64,000 bases of DNA, taken from Chryseobacterium arachidis. Its GTDB lineage: Bacteria; Bacteroidota; Bacteroidia; Flavobacteriales; Weeksellaceae. This document shows, piece by piece, positions 8,851-17,295 of the stretch (within the stretch, counting starts at the first letter, position 1; each line of letters begins with the position of its first letter). Under the pieces are notes generated by a model that saw nothing but the letters and a program-made list of their open reading frames with translations, was not told the DNA's origin and did no database searches. The stretch is taken from positions 372,001 to 436,000 of the forward strand of contig NZ_FQUT01000001.1 of NCBI RefSeq assembly GCF_900129245.1. Reading direction: 5' to 3'. The position numbers and the translations under genes were made by a program.

Positions 8851-9736
8851 AGCTATGAGGAGAATCATTTTTTATCCATTCCAGAATATTAGGGTAAATA
8901 ACGCTGTCCCTTTTCTTTTTGTTGAAAAATCTTGGAACGTGACCCGTTTTCTTCATAAAGATCAATTTATGAGGAATATTTTGGGCTGTAAGTACAGAAT
9001 CCAAAGCCAAACCTTGATGCTGATTGACCAAAAAATCCTGATTTCCCTGAAACAATAGCGTAGGAACATGAGAAACATTGGCAATCGGACTTGCTTTTTT
9101 AAACTCTTCGGACACATTCTTGCGATCAAATTTTTCTCCGACTACTTTTTGAAAAGTAGGGGACGTGTATTTTGAATAAAAGGAACGAAGATAGTCCGGT
9201 GAATAGAAATCCGTAGGGCCGCTTAAAGAGATAATTTTTTTGACCTGATCCGGATGCTGATAGCCATAGAGTAAAGCCAGGTGTCCTCCCGCACTTTCGC
9301 CCAAAAGAATATAATTATCGGGCTGAAGTTCCGCTTTGTGAGCCAAAGTATTAAATTTTAAAATAGCAGAAGCAATATCTTCCAATTGCTCTCTGTATGT
9401 AATCTTTTTTGATTGGGAAACCAATCGGTAATTCATATTAATACTCGGAATATTATTCTTAAAAAGCATTTTCTGAATCTGGATCATGTGTTCTTTTTTG
9501 CCCAGAGTCCATGCACCGCCATGTACAATTAATACCACCGGAGAATTTTCGGGATAGTCGGATGGCAGAAAAACATCCATTTTCTGTCTTTTGTGCTCGC
9601 CATATTTGAGGTTATAGATTTTCTGGTCGTTATTGGTTCCCACCCAGACTTTGAATTTTCTTGTATTGCATGAACTCAGTACAAAGCCAATTAACCCTAA
9701 AACGAAGAAATGGTATTGAAGAATCAGCTTTTTCAT
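8843..9736 (-). CDS. Alpha/beta hydrolase lipoprotein (esterase/lipase-like)
   Basis: A 297-residue hydrolase of the hormone-sensitive-lipase/BD-FAE type. The oxyanion-hole motif HGGAWTLGKK and the nucleophile elbow GESAGGH are present. A later Asp in FQGNQDFLVN and His in KTGHVPRF complete the likely Ser-Asp-His triad. The N terminus is a lipoprotein signal with lipobox VLSSC, so it is exported and lipidated. The start at MKKLILQYHF was preferred over an ATG ten codons upstream. The end of the gene overlaps repeat copy A. The substrate is unknown; short-chain or carbohydrate esters are typical for the family. Confidence 0.88.
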   Translation of the reverse strand: MKKLILQYHFFVLGLIGFVLSSCNTRKFKVWVGTNNDQKIYNLKYGEHKRQKMDVFLPSDYPENSPVVLIVHGGAWTLGKKEHMIQIQKMLFKNNIPSINMNYRLVSQSKKITYREQLEDIASAILKFNTLAHKAELQPDNYILLGESAGGHLALLYGYQHPDQVKKIISLSGPTDFYSPDYLRSFYSKYTSPTFQKVVGEKFDRKNVSEEFKKASPIANVSHVPTLLFQGNQDFLVNQHQGLALDSVLTAQNIPHKLIFMKKTGHVPRFFNKKKRDSVIYPNILEWIKNDSPHSYD

Positions 9737-9798
9737 AGAATAAATGTAATGAAAATTACAACTCAAATTAAATTTAAATTATAATATTCATAATATAA

Positions 9799-10638
9799 CT
9801 ACTCTAAAATATATTCTTCATGACATTTGTTTTTTGTCCAGAATTCCACTTTTGTTACATATCCTTCTCTGCAGTGACAATTTTTATCTTTTAGTGTAAA
9901 TTTTGATTCTTTTAAAAACGGTCTGCTCTTTTTATCAAGCTGATAAGATTCAGGAATAATATATTCTATAACGGTACTTTCTATGATTTCATCTTTATCA
10001 TGGTTTGAATACTCTTTCCAAATTGCCCCGTTTTTATAAATGGTATGATATTCCAAACTTCTGTTATATTCATACGTAAACTCATCAAATTCATTGGCTC
10101 TTTGATGAAAACTGTAAATTAGCAGACCATTCGGATCATAATAATTGTAGCTTACTTCGTAATTTTCATCATTTTCACGTTCCTTGTTATAAAGCAGAAT
10201 ATATTTAGTGTCAGAATTCAAATTAATCTGCTTAATCTGTTTGAGATCCTCAGTTCCTTTATACATCAACTTATCCGATTCATATATGAAATAAAAATTT
10301 CTCTGATCATTTTTTTCCCGAGAATAGTAGATTTTGTTTTCTTGATCATGCATTAATTGTTCACAAGTAAGGTCAATTTTGTTCTGGTTAAAATTTTTAT
10401 CAGATAATCCTGTCTTTAAATCTTCAAAACGCCCATAAATTCGGTCAATTTTTGCGCTTCCAAGATCCGAATGCTGAACTTTATATTTCACTTCTGAAAT
10501 TATTTTTGAGCTTTCCAAACAGGTAGTTTTTAATGATTTTATATTACACTCAATCACACTGATATCTTTTTGCCCAAAACAAGACAAAGAAATTAATAAA
10601 AAGAGGAAAACAGCTCTTATGTTTTGAGTGATAATCAT
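9799..10638 (-). CDS. Hypothetical secreted protein
   Basis: A 279-residue protein with an N-terminal signal peptide (AVFLFLLISLSCFG). The body is rich in Lys, Asp, Glu and Tyr and contains YEYNRSLEYHTIYKNGAIWKEY, a toxin-antitoxin MORN-like wording seen in many flavobacterial exported proteins, though no MORN repeat array is clear. I do not recognise a family. Its ATG follows directly on the TAA stop of the GLPGLI gene, so the two are translationally coupled and probably act in the same envelope process. Confidence 0.6.
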   Translation of the reverse strand: MIITQNIRAVFLFLLISLSCFGQKDISVIECNIKSLKTTCLESSKIISEVKYKVQHSDLGSAKIDRIYGRFEDLKTGLSDKNFNQNKIDLTCEQLMHDQENKIYYSREKNDQRNFYFIYESDKLMYKGTEDLKQIKQINLNSDTKYILLYNKERENDENYEVSYNYYDPNGLLIYSFHQRANEFDEFTYEYNRSLEYHTIYKNGAIWKEYSNHDKDEIIESTVIEYIIPESYQLDKKSRPFLKESKFTLKDKNCHCREGYVTKVEFWTKNKCHEEYILE

Positions 10639-11448
10639 TTATCTCAAAAGATTAATTTCAATAATATTATTATCCTTTTTAAACTGCTCCAGTCTCATCG
10701 TTTCGATTTCCTTTAGCATTTGCTGCCCGCTTGTAAATTTTCCAGAAGAATCGGTTTGGTCAGGAATTTTTCCTATCAGAGAAGCGACGGGATTTTTTCT
10801 GTTGGTTTTAAATACTTTAACGAATTGAGGGTACGTGATTTTTATTTCCTTGTAATTATTTAGGTTGGGATAAATAAATTCTTCATCAGTATCTTTCATT
10901 CCTTTTATGGTGAAAATATGACTGTGGGTGCTGTCTTCAAGTTCCAGAATAAGTCCCGGAAGTCCGGAAAATTTATAAGGTCCGTCCTGAAACGGAATTC
11001 CTGAAGTAAACCATGCTATCCATCTTCTGCCGCCAAATTCGGTGGTTGCTTTTTGCGCTTTATAACTCATGATGGTTTTAAACTCGTTCTTCAGGTTCCA
11101 GTTGAGTTTTACATCCTGTTCAACAATATATTTTTCATCCAAAATTTTTATATAGCTTAATTTGCTTGAGTTAGGATATTTTATCACTCTTTCTCCAATC
11201 ATTTCCTTATTCGGAGGCATGCTGAAAATCCCTTTTTTACTGTCTGCAAGCATCGCAGAATCAGACTTGAATCTTTCTAATCCATAGAATTCTGATTTCG
11301 TGGAATTGATATTCAGAGCCATAAATTCTGTTCTAACAGCACTTCTGTCTGTAGAATCCGGGACAAATCTGTATTCGTAAATAAACTGCTGCTTTTGTGC
11401 AAAAAATAAAGTAAAAGATAAAAGTAAAAATAACTGAATGTGTTTCAT
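10639..11448 (-). CDS. GLPGLI family secreted protein
   Basis: A 269-residue exported protein with a signal peptide (MKHIQLFLLLSFTLFFAQ) and the diagnostic SGLPGLILELED motif near residue 170, preceded by AWFTSGIPFQDGPYKF. GLPGLI proteins (TIGR01200) are restricted to Bacteroidota; their role is unknown, and some lie beside TonB-dependent receptors or proteases. Here the partner is the abutting downstream hypothetical secreted gene. Confidence 0.93.
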   Translation of the reverse strand: MKHIQLFLLLSFTLFFAQKQQFIYEYRFVPDSTDRSAVRTEFMALNINSTKSEFYGLERFKSDSAMLADSKKGIFSMPPNKEMIGERVIKYPNSSKLSYIKILDEKYIVEQDVKLNWNLKNEFKTIMSYKAQKATTEFGGRRWIAWFTSGIPFQDGPYKFSGLPGLILELEDSTHSHIFTIKGMKDTDEEFIYPNLNNYKEIKITYPQFVKVFKTNRKNPVASLIGKIPDQTDSSGKFTSGQQMLKEIETMRLEQFKKDNNIIEINLLR

Positions 11449-11496
11449 TGTTAATTTGGTGATATTGGTTTTAACGAATATACAAAATATTCATAA

Positions 11497-12509
11497 TCAT
11501 CTCACGACTGCCATGGTAATGCCATCTGGTCTTCCTCCGATATCCAGCTTTCTTACGACTTCCATTTTACTAAGATCGATGACAGAAACAGAATTATTGG
11601 GAGTGCAGGCTAGGAAAAGTCTGTCTTTCTCTTCGTCCATATACATAGCCGCTCCTTGTCCGGCATTGATTTTCTTGATTTCTTTTCTTGTTTTTGCATC
11701 ATAAAAAAGCAGTTCTCCGGTTTTTACGCTTACAATGCAAACAGATTTTCCATCCGGTGTAAATTTCAGGCGATGCAGCCCTAAAACTTTCGCATCAATA
11801 TCATTTTTAATTTTTCTTTTTTCAAGGTCGACAACAATAATATGACCGTCTGGTCTGGCTGTCCACAGTTCTTTTCCGTTTTTTGAAACATCAAAACCTT
11901 CAGCGCCTTTTCCCACTTCAACCAAAGTCTGTACCCAATCCCAGTGAGGTTTTGCGTTTGGGAGAAGAACTCCTGTTGGCGGAACAGTAGGTTGCAGCAA
12001 GACATGATCAAAAAATGCTTACCGTGCCCGAATCTATGTTGGTGGCATAAAAATGTTCTGCATCTGGAGTAACATATAAAAGATGAGTGGTATTTTGTCC
12101 TGTCCCCATCGACCATTCCAATTTATCCTCTTTTACATCGTATCTTCCGACAGCTTTTGAACCTTGTGCCGTGAACCATAATTTGTCATTAAGATAAGCC
12201 AGTCCGTGAGAACCGTACAAAGGTCTTGTATCAATATTTTTTAGTGGTTTTAAATTTTTTAAATCGATTACATTAATTTCATGAGCGGTTCCCCCCTACT
12301 GTATTGGCAACATAAGCCACTGAGCCGTCATCTGAGGTTACAACTTCATGCGGATCTTCGCCTACAGGAATTCTAGAAATAATCTCGAGAGAGTTGTAAT
12401 CCAAAACAACCATTTTATGATCCGTTTTTGATAATCCTAAAATATATTTTGCTTGTGAAAATGTAAAATTTGAAATAAGAATGAAAAGAAAAGCCGTAAA
12501 AAATCTCAT
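11497..12509 (-). pseudogene. YVTN-type beta-propeller protein, disrupted by two frameshifts
   Basis: Three adjacent fragments in different frames read as one exported beta-propeller. The N-terminal piece has a signal peptide and GEDPHEVVTSDDGSVAYVANT. The middle piece contains TTHLLYVTPDAEHFYATN. The C-terminal piece contains GAEGFDVSKNGKELWTARPDG. Removing one G from a run of six (about 12291-12296) and one T from a run of six (about 12009-12014) restores a single frame of about 335 residues. Both lesions are +1 changes in homopolymers, so they may be sequencing errors or phase-variable tracts rather than true decay. Confidence 0.85.
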
Positions 12510-12704
12510 GAAAGTTTGTTTTAAAGTCTCTTTTTGGATGTCATAAGTTATTAAATGTTAAATGATTTTTTTTTCAAAGGTTGTCATTCCTATAGGATCT
12601 TAGCTCGAATCTTTCCCGATTATTTCTAATATTATGCTCAGATCTCTACAGGATGACAAACTCTATGGATATTTTACGAATGTTTGATTATATGACTTTC
12701 ACCT

Positions 12705-12771
12705 TAGCCCCGATTGCAATGAAAATCCTTTTTGCAAAAAAAGATTGTAATGGAAAGCGGGAAACAGCTCC
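12705..12771 (-). repeat. Palindromic repeat family, copy D (short variant)
   Basis: It carries the same ends as the other copies, TAGCCCCGATTGCA and GGAAAGCGGGAAACAGCTCC, but the GC-rich central stem is replaced by a weak AT hairpin (ATCCTTTTTGCAAAAAAAGAT). It lies between divergent genes. Confidence 0.65.
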
Positions 12772-12823
12772 AAATAAATTTTACTTAAAACCTTTAATCA
12801 TATAATAAATCGAATTAAATATC

Positions 12824-12831
12824 TATTTTTG
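12824..12831 (+). promoter_or_regulatory. -7 element upstream of DUF808 gene
   Basis: TATTTTTG fits TAnnTTTG and lies 35 bases before the ATG. Confidence 0.5.
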
Positions 12832-12866
12832 CCCTTTAACAATTATTAAAAAAATATTAAAATCTT

Positions 12867-13763
12867 ATGGCATCTGGTTTTTTTGCAATCTTAGATGATA
12901 TTGCAGCTTTGATGGATGATGTGGCGGTTACAAGTAAAATAGCAACACAGAAGACGGCGGGAATCTTAGGAGACGACCTTGCTGTAAATGCTGAAAAAGC
13001 TACAGGTTTCCTTTCTTCAAGAGAGCTGCCGGTATTGTGGGCTATCACCAAAGGCTCATTCATCAACAAGCTGATCATTCTGCCTATTGTATTTTTGCTG
13101 AACTGGCTCTACGCTCCGGCCATCAACTATGTTTTGATCCTGGGTGGACTGTATTTAGCTTTTGAAGGAGTGGAAAAAATTATAGAATTTGTTTTTCACC
13201 GTGATAAAGAAGGTCATGAGGTAGTAGAAGAGATTGTAGAAGACGAAAAAAGCTCTGAGGAAATAGAAAAAGCAAAGATTAAATCTGCAATTACCACCGA
13301 TTTTATTTTATCGATTGAGATTGTGATTATCGCTTTGGGAACTGTTTTGGAAGAAAGCCATCCCTTTATTACACAAATTTTAGTGACGAGCCTAGTCGCT
13401 TTCATTGCGACTGTCGGAGTATATGGAATTGTGGCACTGATTGTAAGAATGGATGATGCAGGGTTTAAATTGATTAAAAAAAGTAACGATAAAGGATTTT
13501 TCGGACAGCTTGGGCATTTACTGGTAAAGGCTTTGCCTATCGTGATTAAAGCTTTAGGAGTGATCGGAACAATTGCATTAATTATGGTTGCCGGTGGAAT
13601 TTTCGCCCACAGAGTGGAGTTTCTTCACCATTTTTTAGAATCGTGGTCTTCTAATGAATTGCTTACGATTTTGAAGGAGGTTATTTTAGGCCTTGCAGGT
13701 GGTTTAATTGCAGTGGCAATTTTCACTATCGGAAAAGGAGTCTATTCTTTAGCTAAAAGATAA
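12867..13763 (+). CDS. DUF808 family inner membrane protein
   Basis: A 298-residue protein of the DUF808 (E. coli YedI-like) family. The N terminus ASGFFAILDDIAALMDDVAVTSK is the family signature and is followed by KIATQKTAGILGDDLAVNAE. It has six or so membrane spans, with a charged Glu/Lys loop at residues 115-140 (EVVEEIVEDEKSSEEIEKAK). The function of the family is unknown. It is a single gene with its own promoter and a strong terminator, convergent with a decayed glycosidase. Confidence 0.92.
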   Translation: MASGFFAILDDIAALMDDVAVTSKIATQKTAGILGDDLAVNAEKATGFLSSRELPVLWAITKGSFINKLIILPIVFLLNWLYAPAINYVLILGGLYLAFEGVEKIIEFVFHRDKEGHEVVEEIVEDEKSSEEIEKAKIKSAITTDFILSIEIVIIALGTVLEESHPFITQILVTSLVAFIATVGVYGIVALIVRMDDAGFKLIKKSNDKGFFGQLGHLLVKALPIVIKALGVIGTIALIMVAGGIFAHRVEFLHHFLESWSSNELLTILKEVILGLAGGLIAVAIFTIGKGVYSLAKR

Positions 13764-13791
13764 TAGAAATTTGATAAATAATAATGACCGG

Positions 13792-13826
13792 GGCGGCTTC
13801 AGGAATTGAAGCCGCCACGATTTTTT
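13792..13826 (+). terminator. Intrinsic terminator after DUF808 gene
   Basis: A 10-bp GC-rich stem (GGCGGCTTCA/TGAAGCCGCC) with a five-base loop, then TTTTTT after four bases. Confidence 0.75.
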
Positions 13827-13854
13827 AACTTAAAACGTAAAAGATTAAGCAGAA

Positions 13855-14440
13855 TTAATCCTGTCCGTTCATTGGTTTTATTTTCCCGTTTTCGTCATAC
13901 TGAAGCTCCCTTACTTTTATACTCCTTAAATGGTTTTTTCCACCGGATGGTTTGCTGTCATGGTAAAAAAGATACCATTTTTTGCCAATCTCTACAATGC
14001 TCTGATGAGTCGTCCATCAAACAACCGGACTTAAAATCTCTCCCTGAAAAGTGAATGGTCCGTAAGGACTGTTACCGATTGCATAGACCAATTTATGAGT
14101 GTCTCCGGTAGAGTAGGACAGGTAATATTTCTTGTTGTACTGATGCATCCATACTCCTTCGAAAAACCGATGGTTATGATCTTCTGCTTTTAAAGGATTT
14201 CCGTTTTCGTCGAGAATTTGTACATCCTTAGGTTCTTCGGCAAATTCAAGCATATTTTTACTTAAAAGGGCAATTTTTGGTGAAAGAGCATTTTCACCTT
14301 TATTGGGTTCTTTAGCTTCTGTCAAGGACTTATTATTCCTGTATTTTAAGCTGACCGCCTTTTAAGCCACCAAAATAAATATAATAATGATCATTGCCCT
14401 TAAAAATAACATGAGCAATACTGTAGTTTCCTTATAGGAT
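13855..14440 (-). pseudogene. Remnant of a GH43 family glycosidase
   Basis: Translation of the minus strand gives consecutive GH43 pieces: YSIAHVIFKGNDHYIYFGG with GGQLK, then in another frame ALSPKIALLSKNMLEFAEEP, EGVWMHQYNKKYYLSYS and NSPYGPFTFQGEILSPVV. An in-frame TGA (at 14015-14017) stands where GH43 enzymes have Gly before Trp, and beyond it the same frame continues WTTHQSIVEIGKKWYLFYHD to a stop at 13855. At least one frameshift, one nonsense codon and loss of the N-terminal half mark it as dead. Living relatives are xylosidases or arabinosidases. Confidence 0.8.
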
Positions 14441-14492
14441 TTTCTCTTCCTTAAAACTCTGTCTGGTTTATTGGATACTACCAATCCAATAA

Positions 14493-14591
14493 CCTAATCG
14501 TAGGATTTGTTTGAGTACATTTTTTTCGGTTTTGCCGCCGAACCTCGAATCCGAAAAAATAACGAGTACGGGAACCAAGAAATAGCTTCAG
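14493..14591 (-). repeat. Palindromic repeat family, copy E (decayed)
   Basis: The ends TTTGTTTGAGTACAT and ACGAGTACGGGAACC...AAATAGCTTC align with copy B, but the stem is reduced to about 10 bp (14519-14528 with 14551-14560) around a degenerate CG-rich core. It lies just downstream of dnaJ. Confidence 0.65.
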
Positions 14592-14607
14592 ATAAAATTA
14601 ATATCAA

Positions 14608-14640
14608 CAAAAAAGAGACTTAAAAAATAAGCCTCTTTTA
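14608..14640 (-). terminator. Intrinsic terminator of grpE-dnaJ
   Basis: On the minus strand AAAGAGGCTTA pairs with TAAGTCTCTTT (one mismatch) and is followed by a T run. It lies eight bases past the dnaJ stop. Confidence 0.75.
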
Positions 14641-14647
14641 AATATGA

Positions 14648-15763
14648 TTAATTAAATAAATCTTTCACTTTATCAAAGAAAGTTTTTTCTTTTCCGGATG
14701 GTTCTGCAACCATTTCTCCGCTGTTCATCTGCTTTTCGAAGAAATCTTTTTGATCTTTTGTGAGTTTTTGTGGTGTCCATACATTGATGTGGATGAACAT
14801 ATCACCTTTTCCGTAACTGTCAATACTTGGAAGACCTTTTCCTGCCAATCGTAAGATTTTTCCGGACTGAGTTCCTGCATCCACCGTGATTTTCACTTTC
14901 CCGCCAACGGTAGGAACCTCTTTCTTCGTTCCCAAAGCTGCTTCAGCAAAAGAAACATATAATTCCTGATGAAGATTATCGCCTTCTCTTTTGATTACTT
15001 TGTCAACTTCTTCCTCAATAATCACCAATAAATCTCCCGGAACACCACCAAAAGGCGCGTCATTACCTTTCCCTCTTACATTCAGCTGGATTCCGTCTCT
15101 GGCTCCTGCAGGGATGTTGATTGAAATTTCCTCTTCATCCTTAATTAATCCCTGAGCATTTGCTCCAGCCGGGATTTTATCTGCTACTTTCCCGATTCCC
15201 TGACAAGTTCCGCAAGTCGTCTGAGTCTGCATCTGACCAAACATCGTGTTCATTACTTTTAGCTGAACTCCGGAACCGTTACAAGTAGGACACGTTTTTG
15301 AAGTGGCACCTTCTGCCATCTTCATTTTCTTTACTTTAATGGTTTTTTGGGTTCCATTTACCATTTCTTCAAGGTTCAGCTTGATTCTGATTCTTAAATT
15401 AGAACCTTTCACCTGCTGACGACCACCGCCGCCACCGCCAAATCCTCCAAAACCACCACCGAAAATATCTCCGAACTGACTGAAAATATCTTCCATGTTC
15501 ATTCCGCCACCGAAACCGCCGCCAAAGCCGCCGTTTCCGCCCATTCCTGCGTGTCCGAACTGGTCATATCTTGCACGTTTCTGCTCGTCACTCAGTACTT
15601 CGTAAGCTTCTGCTGCTTCTTTGAATTTTTCTTCAGCCTCTTTGTCACCAGGATTTTTATCCGGGTGAAATTTGATGGCCATTTTACGGTATGCTTTCTT
15701 TATTTCGTCGGCCGATGCAGATTTGCTGATCTCAAGAACCTCGTAATAATCTCTTTTTGACAT
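14648..15763 (-). CDS. dnaJ: Chaperone DnaJ with a reduced zinc domain
   Basis: The 371-residue Hsp40 co-chaperone stimulates DnaK ATPase and delivers substrates. The J domain (1-70) has the HPD motif in [11 protein letters not shown] long Gly/Phe linker follows (about 73-112). The Cys-rich domain has only CPTCNGSG and CGTCQGIG, about 20 residues apart, instead of four CxxCxGxG repeats. By spacing these correspond to repeats II and III (zinc centre 2); I and IV are missing. C-terminal substrate-binding domains are complete. It lies 76 bases after grpE on the same strand and is followed by a terminator. Confidence 0.97.
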   Translation of the reverse strand: MSKRDYYEVLEISKSASADEIKKAYRKMAIKFHPDKNPGDKEAEEKFKEAAEAYEVLSDEQKRARYDQFGHAGMGGNGGFGGGFGGGMNMEDIFSQFGDIFGGGFGGFGGGGGGRQQVKGSNLRIRIKLNLEEMVNGTQKTIKVKKMKMAEGATSKTCPTCNGSGVQLKVMNTMFGQMQTQTTCGTCQGIGKVADKIPAGANAQGLIKDEEEISINIPAGARDGIQLNVRGKGNDAPFGGVPGDLLVIIEEEVDKVIKREGDNLHQELYVSFAEAALGTKKEVPTVGGKVKITVDAGTQSGKILRLAGKGLPSIDSYGKGDMFIHINVWTPQKLTKDQKDFFEKQMNSGEMVAEPSGKEKTFFDKVKDLFN

Positions 15764-15789
15764 CTTTTTTATGAGTAATTAGAATGAGA

Positions 15790-15823
15790 AATGGGTAATA
15801 TTCAAAATTGCTTATTACCCATT
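15790..15823 (-). other. Inverted repeat between grpE and dnaJ
   Basis: A perfect 11-bp inverted repeat (AATGGGTAATA/TATTACCCATT) with a 12-base loop fills the short gap between the two genes. It lacks a T run, so it is more likely an mRNA hairpin than a terminator. Confidence 0.6.
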
Positions 15824-15839
15824 GCTTATTGCTTATGTT

Positions 15840-16376
15840 TTAATTTCCTGTAACCACTTTTGCAAAACGAATTACTTTGTCGCCTAAAGTATATCCTGTT
15901 TCGATTACGTCTACGATTTTCCCTTTCAGATCTTCTGACGGCGCAGGAATCTGGGTAATTGCCTCATGGAAGTCTACATTGAAAGCGTCTCCGGCCTTTA
16001 CTTCCATCGTTTTCAATCCTTTTTCAGTAAGTTTATTTTTGAATTTATTGTAAATTAATTCCACACCTTGTAGATCAGCAGGATTTCCGTTTTTAGCGAT
16101 TTCTTTTAAAGCTCTTTCAAAATCATCCAAAACACCCAACATAGAGATCATCATGTCCTGGTTGGCATATTGGAAGAACTCCATTTTCTCTTTAGAAGTT
16201 CTTTTTTTATAGTTTTCAAACTCTGCATACAATCTGATGTAACGGTCTTTTTCTTCTGCCAAAAGTTCCTCTGCAGTGGGTTGAGCTGTCACATTTTCCT
16301 CAGTTGCTGCTTCGTTTGCGATATTCGTATCTTCTTGATTATTGATGCTTTCTTCGTTAATATCCTGATTTTCCAT
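15840..16376 (-). CDS. grpE: Nucleotide exchange factor GrpE
   Basis: The 178-residue protein exchanges ADP on DnaK. An acidic, disordered N terminus (about 1-40) is followed by a long coiled-coil helix containing RLYAEFENYKKRTSKEK, and by the C-terminal beta domain with GVELIYNKF and VIETGYTLGDKVIRFAKVVT, the GrpE signature. It is the first gene of grpE-dnaJ. dnaK is not in the window, as is usual in Flavobacteriia where it lies elsewhere. No CIRCE element is visible upstream. Confidence 0.97.
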   Translation of the reverse strand: MENQDINEESINNQEDTNIANEAATEENVTAQPTAEELLAEEKDRYIRLYAEFENYKKRTSKEKMEFFQYANQDMMISMLGVLDDFERALKEIAKNGNPADLQGVELIYNKFKNKLTEKGLKTMEVKAGDAFNVDFHEAITQIPAPSEDLKGKIVDVIETGYTLGDKVIRFAKVVTGN

Positions 16377-16727
16377 AATTCAATCTTTATTTTCATTTTT
16401 ATTCGCAAACATTCTGCCAAAGAAAAAAGCGTGACATTTCGGCAGATTTTAGGGGTGGTTTTTAGTTGTTGGGATTTTGTGAAGGAAGAATTCTTTTGTA
16501 CTTAAGAACCTGTTTATATTTCATTAAAATATTTTTATTGCATTGATTTTTCAACAATTATTAAGCTGTATCTTCGCCGAGTTCAGATTGACAGACCTAA
16601 TAATAAATGTAATTCGCAGTATCAGGTTAAGTTTGTTGAAACCTTATATATTTTTTGAACAAAATTGTAAAATTCAATTAACATTCTAAAATTTATCTTC
16701 AAATATTGCAAGACCAAAATAATCTCA
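16377..16727. other. Non-coding region upstream of grpE
   Basis: AT-rich; contains the grpE promoter region but no convincing -7 box or gene. CAAACATT near 16410 gives an imperfect nnnnTTTG on the minus strand. Confidence 0.3.
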
Positions 16728-16880
16728 GGCTCCGCAGGAGCATTCTGTTAATAGGATGAAATGTGAGAAAAGAGGAGTTCTGTAGGAACGACCTGATAAT
16801 TATTGTTTCACAGGTCGCTCTTACAGAGCTTTAATAGATCTGTATAATTTATCTATTAACAGATAGTCCCGATGGGATTC
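16728..16880. repeat. Cluster of four mini-hairpin repeat units
   Basis: Four units of about 28 bases share the plan small hairpin plus tail CTGTTAATAG. Units at 16728-16755 (GGCTCCGCAGGAGC) and 16776-16800 (AGTTCTGTAGGAAC) run on the plus strand. Units at 16805-16836 and 16852-16880 run on the minus strand. Units 2 and 3 form a 20-bp inverted repeat with three mismatches. There is no gene. Confidence 0.65.
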
Positions 16881-17171
16881 TTTTCGATTAAACAATTCAT
16901 TTAAACAAGCTCTAAAAATGAGATTCTGAATTATTTTTTGATTGTTTCGATTTCTAATGTGATTTAGAGTCTGTTTACATTTTATTTCAAAATCGAAATT
17001 TTAATTGAATTTTTGTTTACACAATCCTGAAGGGCGAAAAATCCCATTAAAATTAGGCAAAATTACTCCTTTTAGAGTTGTGAAATAATTTTGGTTAATT
17101 TTTAAACAGGATCTGAGTTGGAAAAAATTGATGTTGTTACCTAAAATTGAGGTAAAGGCAAATCATAGATA
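16881..17171. other. Non-coding AT-rich region
   Basis: Nothing supported as a gene or site is seen here. It separates the mini-hairpin cluster from repeat copy B. Confidence 0.4.
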
Positions 17172-17280
17172 ACCCTGATTGCAGCTTTGTTTGAGCTCAT
17201 TTTATAGGTTTCGGCGCGGCAGCTTCGCTGCCGCGCCGAAACCTATAAAATAGCGAGTGCGGAAAGCGGGAAATAGCTTC
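17172..17280 (-). repeat. Palindromic repeat family, copy B
   Basis: The ends CCCTGATTGCAGC and GGAAAGCGGGAAATAGCTTC match copies C, D and E. The centre is a 25-bp stem (17199-17223 with 17227-17251) around TTC, with a core GGCAGCTTCGCTGCC. It stands 16 bases past the mntH stop and may end its transcript. Confidence 0.75.
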
Positions 17281-17295
17281 TGAAAAATTTAAAAA

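Noticed and set aside
11990..12300. Programmed frameshifting in the beta-propeller gene
   Set aside because: Two separate shifts of the same sign in plain homopolymers, with no stimulatory structure visible, fit mutation or sequencing error better.
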